64,000 nucleotides of DNA from an uncultured Eubacterium sp. (GCA_945946665.1 CAMEWO010000001.1:62001-126000); one strand, 5' to 3'. Counted from the stretch's first letter, positions 8,034-18,349 are shown. Translations and numbers: made by a program. Notes: generated by a model not told the origin, from the letters alone.

Positions 8034-9959
8034 TTATTCCTGTGTAATACCCTGGTTCATAACTAATGGTTTAACGCTGTCCTCAAGCTGTTCAATATCT
8101 GGAATTGAACCTATTACATTATCCATCAGCCAGTCCATGGTAATTATTTCCTCAGGTGCCAGTGAATTGCCCTTCTTGTTGCGAAGACGCCTTGACTGGT
8201 CATATATTTCATCAGAAAACGGTTCAAACTGTCCATTAATTATCATACTTCTGAAGGCTTCAACAAGTCTTGCAGTCTCAACCGGTATCTTGTTAGAACA
8301 TATAAGGTCTACTACTCCGGCAGACATTCCCCACCAGTAATTCAGCGCCTTAACGTTATCGGCGCTTTCATCATATTTCCATGAGCCGCTTAATATGCTC
8401 TGGATAAGCTTCTCATAGAACACGCCCCAATGCCATACCGGCATGGCAATATGCTGCCTGTTGCCAACTCCCTCGTTGTTATACAGACCAAATTTTCTTG
8501 ATGAACACTGTGGTGTAATCATATCCTGGTCAGATATGTACCTTATATCATTCTTCTTAAATACATCCTCAACGTTGACATCCTTCATGCTGGACCAAGC
8601 CAGATATATCTTTGCCCTTGGATTAACGAATTTCGCTCCCATGGCAAATGCATTAATATTAGCAACAGCACCATACACTGGATACTGGGCAACGTAACCT
8701 ATCTTATCCTGATTAGACAACGCCCCTGCAAGAACACCTGTAAGGAACTTTGCCTCATACATTCTTGCATAATAAGTCCTGATATACTTATGTGACGTAT
8801 TAAGTGAACAATTAAGTATCTTTACTTCCGGATGGGCAATAGCCATCTTAACACTTGCCATAGTCATTGCAGGAGATGTAACAAATATCAGGTCTGCACC
8901 ATCATAAATCATCTTCTCTATGGCAGCTTCATCCTCAACCTCTGGTTTAACATTAGATAAACTGATTGTCTCAATCTGACTTCCAAAGGTCTCATCAATA
9001 TATTGTCTTCCTAATTCATGGGCATAACACCACTCAGAATCCTGTGGAGTATTCTCATATATAAAACCAACCTTAAGCTTTTTGCTGTCACCTGATGACC
9101 ATGGCAAAAGATAGCTTAATATATTCTTCTTTACTTCTGTATTACCTGGGTCCATAGACAGGTCAATCTCTGAATCTTCTGACAGAAGCTGGAACTCAGC
9201 CCAGGACTTGGCAACATTCTTAGCCATCTCAGAGGTAGACATTTCTTTTACAGTGTCATATCCGAATATGTGTATGAATCTTAAGAAAGCATCACCGGCA
9301 GGATAATTAAATCTTCCACCGCCCTTGGCATCAAAGGCATTCTTAAAGGAAAGATAACATGATACCAGATCCTTTCTGGCATCCTCATCCATCTCTTCCC
9401 CCTTTTCTATTCCTACCAGATTCATGAATGTGTAAAAGCTTCCAACCTGACTGAAATATATATCATTAAGCTTAGTGCATTTATAAAAATCCATAAACTC
9501 ATAATATATCTTAACTTCTGGCTTATCAGACTTCTTAGGAACTTTGCGGATTACCTCTGCATTAACTGTAACTGCTTTAAAGTACTTAAGTACACTTACA
9601 CGCTTATTTCCCTCAAGAACATAGAACTTATTCATGTACTCATATACTTTGATTGGGTCTCTTATTCCTTCATTAACCTGACTGTCACTTAAGCTTGCCC
9701 ATTTTGCAGAAAATTCTGTTCCCCATTCTAACAGTGGCATAAAATTACCTGCAAATGCATTAGTACGTGCTGCATTACATGTACCAACCACCAGACTTAA
9801 AGGTATCTGGTCATTACCAAGACTTACCTCTGAATCAATATCATCCTCTGATATTAAATTCTCTAATACCGGAAGATATGGATACTTGCCTTTGTTAACA
9901 CAGGCATTGTATTCTCTTTTCCCAATTTTCTGTGCTGCTAAATAATCCTGTACTGACAT
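8034..9959 (-). CDS. Cytosolic fusion of ParB-like domain and BMP (purine-nucleoside receptor) domain
   Basis: A 641-residue protein. The N-terminal third carries a ParB/sulfiredoxin-like segment: IRDPIKVYEYMNKFYVLEGN followed by KRVSVLKYF, about residues 105-135. The C-terminal half (from KLKVGFIYENTPQDSEW, about residue 300) is a BMP/Med/TmpC receptor fold of the kind that binds nucleosides for ABC transporters. There is no signal peptide or lipobox, so it should be intracellular. A longer frame starts at a TTG, but the ATG giving MSVQDYLAAQK has AAAGGAGG eight bases upstream, so I start there. It precedes a phosphoesterase gene in one operon. I infer a ligand-sensing role, not transport; this is uncertain. 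Confidence 0.82.
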   Translation of the reverse strand: MSVQDYLAAQKIGKREYNACVNKGKYPYLPVLENLISEDDIDSEVSLGNDQIPLSLVVGTCNAARTNAFAGNFMPLLEWGTEFSAKWASLSDSQVNEGIRDPIKVYEYMNKFYVLEGNKRVSVLKYFKAVTVNAEVIRKVPKKSDKPEVKIYYEFMDFYKCTKLNDIYFSQVGSFYTFMNLVGIEKGEEMDEDARKDLVSCYLSFKNAFDAKGGGRFNYPAGDAFLRFIHIFGYDTVKEMSTSEMAKNVAKSWAEFQLLSEDSEIDLSMDPGNTEVKKNILSYLLPWSSGDSKKLKVGFIYENTPQDSEWCYAHELGRQYIDETFGSQIETISLSNVKPEVEDEAAIEKMIYDGADLIFVTSPAMTMASVKMAIAHPEVKILNCSLNTSHKYIRTYYARMYEAKFLTGVLAGALSNQDKIGYVAQYPVYGAVANINAFAMGAKFVNPRAKIYLAWSSMKDVNVEDVFKKNDIRYISDQDMITPQCSSRKFGLYNNEGVGNRQHIAMPVWHWGVFYEKLIQSILSGSWKYDESADNVKALNYWWGMSAGVVDLICSNKIPVETARLVEAFRSMIINGQFEPFSDEIYDQSRRLRNKKGNSLAPEEIITMDWLMDNVIGSIPDIEQLEDSVKPLVMNQGITQE

Positions 9960-10009
9960 GTAAAGGCCCTCCTTTACCAAAACTTGCTCATTTTCTTTTC
10001 CCAACTGTC

Positions 10010-10015
10010 ATTATA
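10010..10015 (-). promoter_or_regulatory. Extended -10 promoter of the ParB-BMP operon
   Basis: The minus strand reads TGTTATAAT, a TGnTATAAT extended -10, about 50 bases ahead of the chosen start. The -35 region (CTGGAA) is poor, as is usual for extended -10 promoters. Confidence 0.6.
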
Positions 10016-10053
10016 ACACAAGGAGGTATTTTTTCCAGTAAAAAAGCCACAAG

Positions 10054-10100
10054 ATAATAAAAGCATTGAGAAAAACTAAGGTCAGTTAATCTCAATGCTT
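10054..10100 (-). terminator. Rho-independent terminator of clpB
   Basis: AAGCATTGAG and CTCAATGCTT (10091-10100 and 10061-10070) form a ten-base-pair outer stem, with an inner AACT/AGTT pairing, followed on the minus strand by TTATTAT. Confidence 0.8.
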
Positions 10101-10105
10101 ATATA

Positions 10106-12682
10106 TTACCTTGCTGTGAGAACTCCATTCTCCACATCAATGGTAATTGTGTTATTATTAACATCACCAGTAAGAATCAGCTTAGCAGCCATTGTCTCCA
10201 CTGTCTTCTGGACATATCTTTTAAGTGGTCTTGCACCATAGGTTGGATCAAATCCATTATCAGCAATAAAGCGTACTGCCTCATCAGTAAGCTCCACCTT
10301 AAGGTCCTTATCAGCCAGACGTCTGTTAACATCTGCAATAAGCAGGCTTATTATATCACTTATGTTATCCTTTGTAAGTGGCTTGAACATAATTATCTCA
10401 TCAAGTCTGTTTAAAAACTCTGGTCTGAAATGTGCCCTTAAATCATCCATAACCATATCACTGGCTTCCTGCTTGATTGTTCCATTATCATCAATTCCCT
10501 CAAGAAGATATGTTGAACCGATATTACTTGTCATTATAATTATGGTATTCTTAAAATCAACTGTTCTTCCCTGTGAATCAGTGATACGTCCATCATCAAG
10601 AACCTGAAGCAGTACATTAAACACATCAGGATGTGCTTTCTCAATCTCATCAAAAAGCACAACTGAATATGGCTTTCTTCTGACTGCCTCTGTAAGCTGT
10701 CCACCTTCGTCATATCCAACATATCCAGGAGGCGCTCCTATAAGACGTGACACTGAATATTTCTCCATGTATTCAGACATATCAAGTCTTACAATATTGT
10801 TCTCATCATCGAACAGACTCTGGGCAAGGGCCTTTGCAAGTTCTGTCTTACCTACACCAGTTGGCCCTAAGAAAAGGAAGGAACCAATTGGCTTAGTTGG
10901 GTCTTTAATTCCTGCTTTAGACCTGATAATAGCCTCTGTAACCTTGGTAACACCTTCATCCTGTCCAATAACTCTCTTATGAAGTTCCTCTTCAAGATGA
11001 AGTGTCTTCTGGCGTTCTGTCTCACTTAACTTGCTTACAGGAATACCTGTCCATCTTGATATAATCTTGGCAATCTCTTCCTCCGTAACACTTTCGTGTA
11101 CCAGTTCCATTCCCTTACTCTTGGACTTTTCTTCAGCCTCACGAAGCTGCTTCTGAATTGTTGGCAGCTTGCCATACTGTAATTCTGCTGCTTTCTCAAG
11201 GTCATAATCTCTCTTGGCTCTGGCTATTTCATTATTGACATTTTCCAGTTCTTCCTTTAATCTGCTGACCTGATCAACGCTGGATTTCTCACTGTCCCAC
11301 TTTGCTTTTCCCTGATTGAATTCCTCCCTCAATTCAGAGAGTTCTTTCTGTAGATTTTCCAGTCTTTCCTGACTTAAGTGGTCTGTCTCTTTCTTAAGTG
11401 CAGCCTCCTCAATCTCCAGCTGCATAATCTTTCGCTTCATCTCATCAAGTTCAGCCGGCATGGAATCAAGTTCTGTCTTAATCATGGCACAGGCTTCATC
11501 CACAAGGTCGATTGCCTTATCAGGAAGGTATCTGTCAGAAATGTATCTGTCAGACAGCTTCGCAGCACTTACCAGAGCGCCATCTGTTATCTTAACACCA
11601 TGGAACACCTCATATCTGTCCTTTAATCCCCTAAGAATTGATATTGTATCCTCCACAGTTGGTTCATCAACCATAACAGGCTGGAATCGTCTTTCAAGAG
11701 CAGGGTCTTTTTCAATATATTTTCTATGTTCATCAAGTGTAGTGGCACCTATACAGTGAAGTTCTCCACGGGCAAGCATAGGTTTTAACATATTACCTGC
11801 ATCCATTGAGCCTTCTGTCTTACCAGCACCTACAATAGTATGAATCTCATCAATAAACAGAATAATCTGTCCATCACTGTTCTTTACCTCATCAAGAACA
11901 GCCTTGAGTCTTTCCTCAAACTCACCTCTATACTTGGCACCAGCTACAAGGGCTCCCATATCCAGTGCAAATATAATCTTATCCTTTAAACCTTCTGGAA
12001 CATCTCCTCTTATAATTCTCTGGGCAAGTCCCTCAACTACGGCTGTTTTACCTACACCAGGCTCACCTATAAGAACTGGATTATTCTTAGTTTTACGGCT
12101 TAATATACGGATTACATTCCTGATTTCATTATCACGTCCGATAACCGGATCAAGTTTTCCATCCTTAGCCTTCTCTACCAGATCCTGTCCATATTTCTTC
12201 AATGTATCATAAGTTGCCTCTGGATTGTCGCTTGTAACAGACTGGTTTCCACGAACAGTTGCCAGAGCTGAAAGGAATTTTTCCCTTGTAATTCCGTAAG
12301 TCTTAAACAGCTGCTTAATAGCCTTGTTAGGTGCTGAAATCATGGCAAGCATCAGATGTTCAACAGAAACATAGGAATCTCCCATTCTCTTAGCTTCATC
12401 CTCTGCATTAATAAGCACTTTGTTAAGGTCATTGCTGATATACAGCTGCACATTGCCTGATACTTTATTCTTCTGACTTAAGAGAGTTTCAATATTCTTA
12501 ATAAACGTATCCTTATCAATGTCCATCTTCTCAATAAGGTTCGCAATCAGACTATCCTCAATGGTCATAAGACTATAGAGAAAATGTTCCTGATCAATCT
12601 CCTGATTGCCATACTCGTACGCAACCTTCTCACACTGGTTAACTGCTTCAATTGACTTCTGTGTAAATTTATTAATATTCAT
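10106..12682 (-). CDS. clpB: ATP-dependent chaperone ClpB
   Basis: ClpB is the hexameric AAA+ disaggregase that works with DnaK to extract proteins from aggregates. The 858 residues show the N-domain (two Clp repeats, 1-145), NBD1 with GEPGVGKTA near residue 206, the coiled-coil M domain (about 410-525), and NBD2 with GPTGVGKTE near 607 followed by [12 protein letters not shown]. The length is typical and all motifs are intact. The gene is monocistronic, with a CIRCE operator on its promoter and a terminator behind it, so it belongs to the HrcA heat-shock regulon here. Confidence 0.97.
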   Translation of the reverse strand: MNINKFTQKSIEAVNQCEKVAYEYGNQEIDQEHFLYSLMTIEDSLIANLIEKMDIDKDTFIKNIETLLSQKNKVSGNVQLYISNDLNKVLINAEDEAKRMGDSYVSVEHLMLAMISAPNKAIKQLFKTYGITREKFLSALATVRGNQSVTSDNPEATYDTLKKYGQDLVEKAKDGKLDPVIGRDNEIRNVIRILSRKTKNNPVLIGEPGVGKTAVVEGLAQRIIRGDVPEGLKDKIIFALDMGALVAGAKYRGEFEERLKAVLDEVKNSDGQIILFIDEIHTIVGAGKTEGSMDAGNMLKPMLARGELHCIGATTLDEHRKYIEKDPALERRFQPVMVDEPTVEDTISILRGLKDRYEVFHGVKITDGALVSAAKLSDRYISDRYLPDKAIDLVDEACAMIKTELDSMPAELDEMKRKIMQLEIEEAALKKETDHLSQERLENLQKELSELREEFNQGKAKWDSEKSSVDQVSRLKEELENVNNEIARAKRDYDLEKAAELQYGKLPTIQKQLREAEEKSKSKGMELVHESVTEEEIAKIISRWTGIPVSKLSETERQKTLHLEEELHKRVIGQDEGVTKVTEAIIRSKAGIKDPTKPIGSFLFLGPTGVGKTELAKALAQSLFDDENNIVRLDMSEYMEKYSVSRLIGAPPGYVGYDEGGQLTEAVRRKPYSVVLFDEIEKAHPDVFNVLLQVLDDGRITDSQGRTVDFKNTIIIMTSNIGSTYLLEGIDDNGTIKQEASDMVMDDLRAHFRPEFLNRLDEIIMFKPLTKDNISDIISLLIADVNRRLADKDLKVELTDEAVRFIADNGFDPTYGARPLKRYVQKTVETMAAKLILTGDVNNNTITIDVENGVLTAR

Positions 12683-12766
12683 AGCTCATTCCCTCCTTTT
12701 CTGGTATAGGCTAAAACAGGCTGGTTTATTCAACCTTTTCCTGAACTCTTTTTCCTTTCTAAAAAA

Positions 12767-12795
12767 GTTATAGAACATTTTGTTAGCACTGTCAA
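12767..12795 (-). promoter_or_regulatory. Sigma-A promoter of clpB
   Basis: TTGACA (12790-12795), a 17-base spacer and TATAAC (12767-12772) on the minus strand. The -35 lies inside the CIRCE element, so HrcA binding would directly block RNA polymerase. Confidence 0.85.
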
Positions 12796-12809
12796 GTGAT
12801 GAGTGCTAA
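12783..12809 (-). promoter_or_regulatory. CIRCE operator (HrcA site) of clpB
   Basis: Read on the minus strand, TTAGCACTC, nine bases, CAGTGCTAA. This is the CIRCE inverted repeat with a single mismatch; the mismatched C completes the TTGACA -35 hexamer. Confidence 0.9.
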
Positions 12810-12896
12810 TTCAAATATAAATTATTTATAAAAATGTTTTATTGCCATTCAATCTTTGAATAATACGAAGCTCAATACAATTTTTGTAGGAAACAG

Positions 12897-12931
12897 AAAA
12901 CCCCGCAGACGATTTACATCTGCGGGGTTTG
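12897..12931 (-). terminator. Terminator of pckA
   Basis: A perfect 12-base-pair stem, AAACCCCGCAGA with TCTGCGGGGTTT, around a nine-base loop. The minus-strand exit is TTTTCTGTTT. Confidence 0.88.
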
Positions 12932-12979
12932 TATCAATGATATAACAAATATCCAAACAACACTTTACTGTGTCTTATA

Positions 12980-14584
12980 TTACATCTGAGGACCAGCTGA
13001 AACTAAAGCCTTACCTGCTGGGTTACCCTCATACTTAGAGAAGTTCTTGATGAATCTTCCTGCTAAATCCTTAGCCTTTGTCTCCCACTCTGAAGCATCA
13101 GCATAAGTATCACGAGGATCAAGGATGTTAGTATCAACACCTGGAAGCTCTGTAGGAACCTCAAAGTTGAAGTATGGAATCTTCTTTGTAGGTGCCTTAG
13201 CAATATCTCCATTAAGGATTGCATCGATAATTCCACGAGTATCCTTAATAGAAATTCTCTTACCTGTACCATTCCATCCTGTGTTAACAAGATAAGCCTT
13301 AGCTCCGCTCTTGTTCATCTTCTTAACAAGCTCCTCTGCATACTTTGTAGGATGAAGCTCAAGGAATGCCTGACCAAAGCAAGCTGAGAATGTTGGTGTA
13401 GGCTCTGTAATTCCACGCTCTGTACCAGCAAGCTTAGCAGTAAATCCTGAAAGGAAGTAGTACTGTGTCTGCTCTGGAGTAAGGATTGAAACTGGTGGAA
13501 GTACGCCAAATGCATCTGCTGAAAGGAAGATTACATTCTTAGCTGCTGGAGCAGAAGAAACTGGACGTACAATATTGTTAATATGGTTAATTGGATAAGA
13601 TACACGAGTATTCTCTGTAACTGACTTATCAGCGAAATCAATCTTTCCATCCTTATCAAGTGTTACATTCTCAAGTAATGCGTCACGCTTGATTGCATTG
13701 TAGATATCTGGCTCTGAATCCTTGTCAAGGTTAATTACCTTAGCATAGCATCCACCCTCAAAGTTGAATACGCCGTTGTCATCCCAGCCGTGCTCATCAT
13801 CACCGATAAGGAGACGCTTAGGATCTGTAGAAAGTGTTGTCTTACCTGTTCCTGAAAGGCCGAAGAAAATAGCTGTATTCTCACCGTTCATATCAGTGTT
13901 AGCTGAACAGTGCATTGAAGCAATACCGCTAAGTGGAAGGTAATAGTTCATCATAGAGAACATACCCTTCTTCATCTCTCCACCGTACCATGTATTGATA
14001 ATAACCTGCTCATGGCTTGTAATATTAAATGCTACACAAGTCTCTGAGTTAAGGCCTAACTCCTTAAAGTTTTCAACCTTAGCCTTAGAAGCGTTATATA
14101 CAACGAAAGTTGGCTCGAAATCTGCAAGCTCTTCCTCTGTTGGCTGGATGAACATGTTCTTAATGAAATGTGCCTGCCAAGCAACCTCAACGATGAAACG
14201 AACAGCCATACGTGTATCCTTGTTAGCACCACAGAATGCATCTACAACGAAAAGTCTCTTGTTAGAGAGCTCCTTCTTAGCAATATCCTTAACAGCCTTC
14301 CATGTATCCTCTGTCATTGGATGGTTATCATTCTTGTACTCATCAGATGTCCACCATACTGTATCCTTAGAATTGTCATCAACAACGATGTACTTATCCT
14401 TAGGAGAACGACCTGTATAGATACCTGTCATAACGTTAACAGCGCCAAGTTCACTTACCTGACCCTTCTCATAGCCTTCAAGTTCAGGCTTTGTCTCTTC
14501 CTGGAATAACATCTCATAAGAAGGATTGTAAACAATCTCAGTAGTTCCAGTGATACCGTACTTGCTTAAATCGATTTGTGCCAT
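12980..14584 (-). CDS. pckA: Phosphoenolpyruvate carboxykinase (ATP)
   Basis: Interconverts oxaloacetate and PEP with ATP/ADP; in anaerobes it often runs towards oxaloacetate during succinate or propionate formation, although direction cannot be read here. The P-loop-like kinase motif [11 protein letters not shown] is near residue 243, preceded by the conserved region with HCSANTD; the nearby GDDEHGWDD segment holds the metal ligand. The 534-residue length is standard. Monocistronic, with a 20-base palindromic operator just after the promoter, so its expression is probably under a dedicated repressor or redox regulator. Confidence 0.97.
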   Translation of the reverse strand: MAQIDLSKYGITGTTEIVYNPSYEMLFQEETKPELEGYEKGQVSELGAVNVMTGIYTGRSPKDKYIVVDDNSKDTVWWTSDEYKNDNHPMTEDTWKAVKDIAKKELSNKRLFVVDAFCGANKDTRMAVRFIVEVAWQAHFIKNMFIQPTEEELADFEPTFVVYNASKAKVENFKELGLNSETCVAFNITSHEQVIINTWYGGEMKKGMFSMMNYYLPLSGIASMHCSANTDMNGENTAIFFGLSGTGKTTLSTDPKRLLIGDDEHGWDDNGVFNFEGGCYAKVINLDKDSEPDIYNAIKRDALLENVTLDKDGKIDFADKSVTENTRVSYPINHINNIVRPVSSAPAAKNVIFLSADAFGVLPPVSILTPEQTQYYFLSGFTAKLAGTERGITEPTPTFSACFGQAFLELHPTKYAEELVKKMNKSGAKAYLVNTGWNGTGKRISIKDTRGIIDAILNGDIAKAPTKKIPYFNFEVPTELPGVDTNILDPRDTYADASEWETKAKDLAGRFIKNFSKYEGNPAGKALVSAGPQM

Positions 14585-14655
14585 CTTACATTAACCTCTC
14601 TTTTCTAATAATAGTATTCTTGTATGGACCGAAATCCAATACATGCTTTTATAAA

Positions 14656-14675
14656 AGTGTGAAAATTTTCACACT
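14656..14675. promoter_or_regulatory. 20-bp perfect palindrome in the pckA leader, candidate operator
   Basis: AGTGTGAAAATTTTCACACT is a perfect inverted repeat starting about seven bases downstream of the pckA -10. The shape resembles Rex-type sites (TTGTGA-N6-TCACAA), but the outer bases differ, so the regulator is uncertain. Confidence 0.6.
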
Positions 14676-14682
14676 AGTTACT

Positions 14683-14710
14683 AGTATACATATTTAATCG
14701 GAAAAATCAA
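14683..14710 (-). promoter_or_regulatory. Sigma-A promoter of pckA
   Basis: TTGATT (14705-14710), a 16-base spacer and TATACT (14683-14688) on the minus strand, immediately upstream of the palindrome. Confidence 0.6.
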
Positions 14711-14786
14711 TATTTATTTTCTAAAATATGCCTTAACTGATGTATATTTTCGTGTATCATAAGCATATATTATCCAGTTAAATGTA

Positions 14787-16091
14787 TTACCTGTTGTCGT
14801 ACTCATCATTGTCACTGCAATGCTCTCCTGCTGCGTCTATGACAACATTATTCATTACTAAATGTTCAACACAGCTTACCCTTCCATATTCATGGCTTCT
14901 TATAGCCACATCCTGCAGTGTAATACCTCTTACCGGCTGATTAACATATCCTTCAATATTAAACGCCCTTGTTACATATTCACATTCATGTGTATAATCA
15001 GCATTCAAATTAGAAATATTAATCCCCTCAACTATGGTAAGCTTCTCCTCCGCTGGCCTTTGCAACAATTTTTCCCAATGGTCAGGAATACCACCGGAGT
15101 ATCCCTGTGGCAGTTCACACTGGCAGTATGCTTTATTCCAGTCGAGACATATATGGACAGGATACTTTACATTAACCATGGTAATATTACTAAAATCCAC
15201 ATTTTTAATATACCCCTGTCTTACTCTTGAGGATTTAATCCTGAAACCACAGTCTGTTCCATTGAAATGAATATCTCTTATTGTAATATTCTCAATTCCC
15301 CCTGAAACTTCACTTCCAATTGTAATTCCAAATCCTTTGTTGATAGTGCAGTCTTTAATGAGAATATCTTTTGAAGGCTTTCCGACCCTCACTCCATCCT
15401 GGTCTCTTCCTGATTTAATACAGATACTGTCATCATTGCAGTCAGTGACACACTTTTCTATGACCACATTACAACTTGAGTCAATATCTATTCCATCAGT
15501 ACTTGGACTGTTGGAACTCCCGGATATAATATGAATTCCACTAAGTTTAACATCACTGCAATAACATATATGTACATTCCAGAATCCCGAATTAACTGAA
15601 GTCAGATTACTTATACTGACATCTGTGGAATCGTATACTAAAAGGTTTCTCACTCTCATGCAGTCATAGTCACACGCCCAGCGTAACCCCTTTTCATCAT
15701 ATTCTTTTCTCATTCCACCTTTGCAGTCACTGCCCCAGTACTTTTTCCACCAGTATTCACCCTGTCCGTCAATCTTTCCGCCGGAAACTGTAACATGACT
15801 GGCATTATTAATATTAAGCACTCCTGGGTACCATTCCATCTCAATTCCTGCCACCCGGGTATCAATACATCCAATAACAGACTCATCTGTTGTTCCTAAA
15901 AGCACTGTATCTGTATCCATAACCAGATTCATATTGCTTCTTAAGAATAAGGGTGCCGTAAGGTATGTTCCCTTACCAAGCTTTAGTGTTCCACATGACC
16001 CCGCTGCAAGGTCAATAAGCTCCTGCAGCTTTTCTGTAACAAGTGTCCTTCCTGTGGTATCAATATCATAATCAGCTGAATTAATAATCAT
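14787..16091 (-). CDS. Glycoside hydrolase family 28 protein (polygalacturonase-like)
   Basis: A right-handed beta-helix hydrolase of the pectin-degrading GH28 family. Family motifs are SPSTDGIDID near residue 200 (the NTDG region) and CNDDSICIKSG near 222 (the DD catalytic pair), followed by GFGITIGSEVSGG near 257 in place of the usual GHG segment. The 434-residue protein has no signal peptide, so it probably acts inside the cell on imported pectic oligosaccharides. Its start overlaps the degV stop by one base (TAATG), so it is translationally coupled to degV, a functionally puzzling pairing. Confidence 0.9.
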   Translation of the reverse strand: MIINSADYDIDTTGRTLVTEKLQELIDLAAGSCGTLKLGKGTYLTAPLFLRSNMNLVMDTDTVLLGTTDESVIGCIDTRVAGIEMEWYPGVLNINNASHVTVSGGKIDGQGEYWWKKYWGSDCKGGMRKEYDEKGLRWACDYDCMRVRNLLVYDSTDVSISNLTSVNSGFWNVHICYCSDVKLSGIHIISGSSNSPSTDGIDIDSSCNVVIEKCVTDCNDDSICIKSGRDQDGVRVGKPSKDILIKDCTINKGFGITIGSEVSGGIENITIRDIHFNGTDCGFRIKSSRVRQGYIKNVDFSNITMVNVKYPVHICLDWNKAYCQCELPQGYSGGIPDHWEKLLQRPAEEKLTIVEGINISNLNADYTHECEYVTRAFNIEGYVNQPVRGITLQDVAIRSHEYGRVSCVEHLVMNNVVIDAAGEHCSDNDEYDNR

Positions 16092-16978
16092 TAATCTACC
16101 CTTTTGTCTCCCCAGAAGAATAATGCAACTGTTCCAGGACCAGTATGGGAACCAATTGTGGTGCCAATATCGTTAATCAGCACATCCCCGTCCAATTTAG
16201 GGAATTTCTCCTTAACAAGATCTGCTACAGCCTGTGCATCCTCAATGCATGCTGAATGACATATATAGCATTTACCGCTGTAGTCCAGTCTGTCATCTGC
16301 AAATTCAGTCATCTTGCCAACTATTGCTTCAATGACCTTTCTCTTTGATCTTATCTTATATCTTGGAATCAGCTTGCCCTTATCACTTACGTTAAGAAGA
16401 GGACAAATATTAAGGACACTGCCCACAAATCCTGAAACCTTGGAAATTCTTCCACCCTTCACATAGAATGAAAGGTCTGTTGAGAAAAACCAGTGATGAA
16501 CCCTTAACCTGTTGTCAACAAGCCACTGATGAAGTTCATCGATTTCCATTCCATCATCTCTTAAATCTGCCAGTTTATCCATAAGAAGTCCATAACCAGA
16601 AGAGGCAGCAAGCGAATCCTCCACAATTATTTTCCTGTCAGGATACTTATCAGCCAGCATATCTCTGGCAATTAATGCAGAGTTAATTGTGCCTGATATA
16701 CCCGAAGAGAGTGTAACATGAAGAATATCTTTCCCCTGCTTAAGAAATCCTTCAAAATACTCTCTGTACTCGTCTGCATTTATCTGGGATGTTTTGGTTT
16801 CTGCTCCATCAGCCATTGCCTTATAAAAATCCGGAAAAGGAATTGATTTTCCTAAATCATCAGGATAAGACTCCCCATTAAGAGAATAATGGAAGCAGAT
16901 GTACTGAATGTCCCTGCTATTAAAATGTTCTTCTGACAAGTCTGCTGTAGAACAACAGCTTAAAACATAACCAGCCAT
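16091..16978 (-). CDS. DegV family fatty-acid-binding protein
   Basis: DegV/FakB proteins bind a fatty acid and present it to a fatty-acid kinase. The 295-residue protein opens with MAGYVLSCCSTADLS and contains the typical TLSSGISGTINSA segment near residue 95 and a C-terminal GTTIGSHTGPGTVALFFWG end. Length and motifs are standard. It is the first gene of a two-gene unit with the GH28 enzyme and has a promoter overlapping the fucO terminator. Confidence 0.92.
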   Translation of the reverse strand: MAGYVLSCCSTADLSEEHFNSRDIQYICFHYSLNGESYPDDLGKSIPFPDFYKAMADGAETKTSQINADEYREYFEGFLKQGKDILHVTLSSGISGTINSALIARDMLADKYPDRKIIVEDSLAASSGYGLLMDKLADLRDDGMEIDELHQWLVDNRLRVHHWFFSTDLSFYVKGGRISKVSGFVGSVLNICPLLNVSDKGKLIPRYKIRSKRKVIEAIVGKMTEFADDRLDYSGKCYICHSACIEDAQAVADLVKEKFPKLDGDVLINDIGTTIGSHTGPGTVALFFWGDKRVD

Positions 16979-17035
16979 AATTTCACACTTTCCACATGAT
17001 TATATTCTCATGTAATATTTATTCATACGCTACTA

Positions 17036-17064
17036 ATTATACACAAACAAAAAAGAGTTTGCAA
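17036..17064 (-). promoter_or_regulatory. Sigma-A promoter of degV-GH28, nested in the fucO terminator
   Basis: TTGCAA (17059-17064), 17 bases, TATAAT (17036-17041). The -35 is part of the descending arm of the fucO terminator stem and the spacer holds its T-run. Confidence 0.72.
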
Positions 17065-17086
17065 TGTTTCAAACACTGCAAACTCT
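17047..17086 (-). terminator. Terminator of fucO
   Basis: AGAGTTTGCA and TGCAAACTCT pair, extended by an inner GTTT/AAAC, and are followed on the minus strand by six T residues. Confidence 0.88.
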
Positions 17087-17138
17087 AAATAAAACTAAAT
17101 ACTTTAAAAATTAATGGATTATATCAAAAACTAATGAA

Positions 17139-18287
17139 TTACATTAAAGAAAGATATAATTTCTTAATCTCTTCTACACTTGTCTCCCTTGGATTACCTG
17201 GGCGGCATGCATCATCATATGCTGACTGTGAAAGGAAATCAACATCCTCTGGTTTAACAATTTCCTTAAGGTCTGTTGGAATACCAACATCCTTAGAAAG
17301 CTGCTTAACAGCATCGATAGCTGCTTTTCTGTATTCCTCCTGTGACATATCATCAACGCCCTCAACACCCATTGCACGGGCAATCTCACGATATTTCTCT
17401 CCTGTAACAGGTGCGTTGTACTCCATACCTGTTGGAAGAATAATTGCATTAGCTACACCATGTGGTGTGTCATATAAAGCACCCAGTGGATGAGCCATTG
17501 AATGAACAATACCAAGACCTACATTAGAGAATCCCATACCAGCCACATACTGTCCAAGAGCCATATCCTCACGTCCCTTAGGGTCATTATTAACTGCTGC
17601 ACGGAGACTTCTTGCAATAATCTCAATTGCCTTAAGATGGAACATATCAGATAACTCCCATGCTCCTCCTGTTATGTATCCTTCTATTGCATGTGTAAGG
17701 GCATCCATACCTGTGGCAGCTGTAAGTCCCTTAGGCATTGATGACATCATATCTGGGTCAACAAATGCAACAACAGGAATATCCTTAGGATCTACACATA
17801 CCATCTTGCGGTTCTTCTCTGCATCTGTGATTACATAGTTAATTGTTACCTCAGCAGCTGTACCTGCTGTTGTTGGAACAGCAAAGATTGGTACAGACTT
17901 ATTCTTAGTTGGTGCAACTCCTTCAAGGCTTCTTACATCAGCGAAATCAGGATTGGCAATAATAATTCCGATACCCTTGGCTGTATCCATTGAAGAGCCA
18001 CCACCAATTGCTATAATGTAATCAGCGCCTGACTTCTTAAATGCTTCTACACCCTGCTGAACATTCTCAATAGTTGGATTAGGCTTAATATTAGAATACA
18101 CCTCATATGAAAGACCAGCTTCATCAAGTATACCTGTTACCTTGCTTGTAACATTAAACTTAATAAGGTCAGGATCTGAACATACAAGAGCTTTCTTAAA
18201 GCCTCTTCCCTGTGCCTCAGGAACAATATCCTTAATTGCTCCTGCGCCATGATAACTTGTTTCATTCAATACAAATCTGTTTGCCAT
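17139..18287 (-). CDS. fucO: Lactaldehyde reductase (iron-containing alcohol dehydrogenase)
   Basis: Group III iron-dependent alcohol dehydrogenase, 382 residues. The sequence follows remembered E. coli FucO closely, for example ADYIIAIGGGSSMDTAKGIG near residue 90, PTTAGTAAEVTINYVITD near 140 and GQYVAGMGFSNVGLGIVHSM near 245. Iron ligands are an Asp and a His in TGMDALTHAIEGY and two His in VHSMAHPLGALYDTPHG. FucO reduces lactaldehyde to 1,2-propanediol in anaerobic fucose/rhamnose breakdown. It stands alone here; no fucose or rhamnose genes are nearby, so the physiological substrate is inferred. Confidence 0.9.
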   Translation of the reverse strand: MANRFVLNETSYHGAGAIKDIVPEAQGRGFKKALVCSDPDLIKFNVTSKVTGILDEAGLSYEVYSNIKPNPTIENVQQGVEAFKKSGADYIIAIGGGSSMDTAKGIGIIIANPDFADVRSLEGVAPTKNKSVPIFAVPTTAGTAAEVTINYVITDAEKNRKMVCVDPKDIPVVAFVDPDMMSSMPKGLTAATGMDALTHAIEGYITGGAWELSDMFHLKAIEIIARSLRAAVNNDPKGREDMALGQYVAGMGFSNVGLGIVHSMAHPLGALYDTPHGVANAIILPTGMEYNAPVTGEKYREIARAMGVEGVDDMSQEEYRKAAIDAVKQLSKDVGIPTDLKEIVKPEDVDFLSQSAYDDACRPGNPRETSVEEIKKLYLSLM

Positions 18288-18349
18288 TGTAAATAAAACC
18301 TCCTTATGTACATTAATGGGTAATACCTTGTCTTCACCCTTATAGGAGT

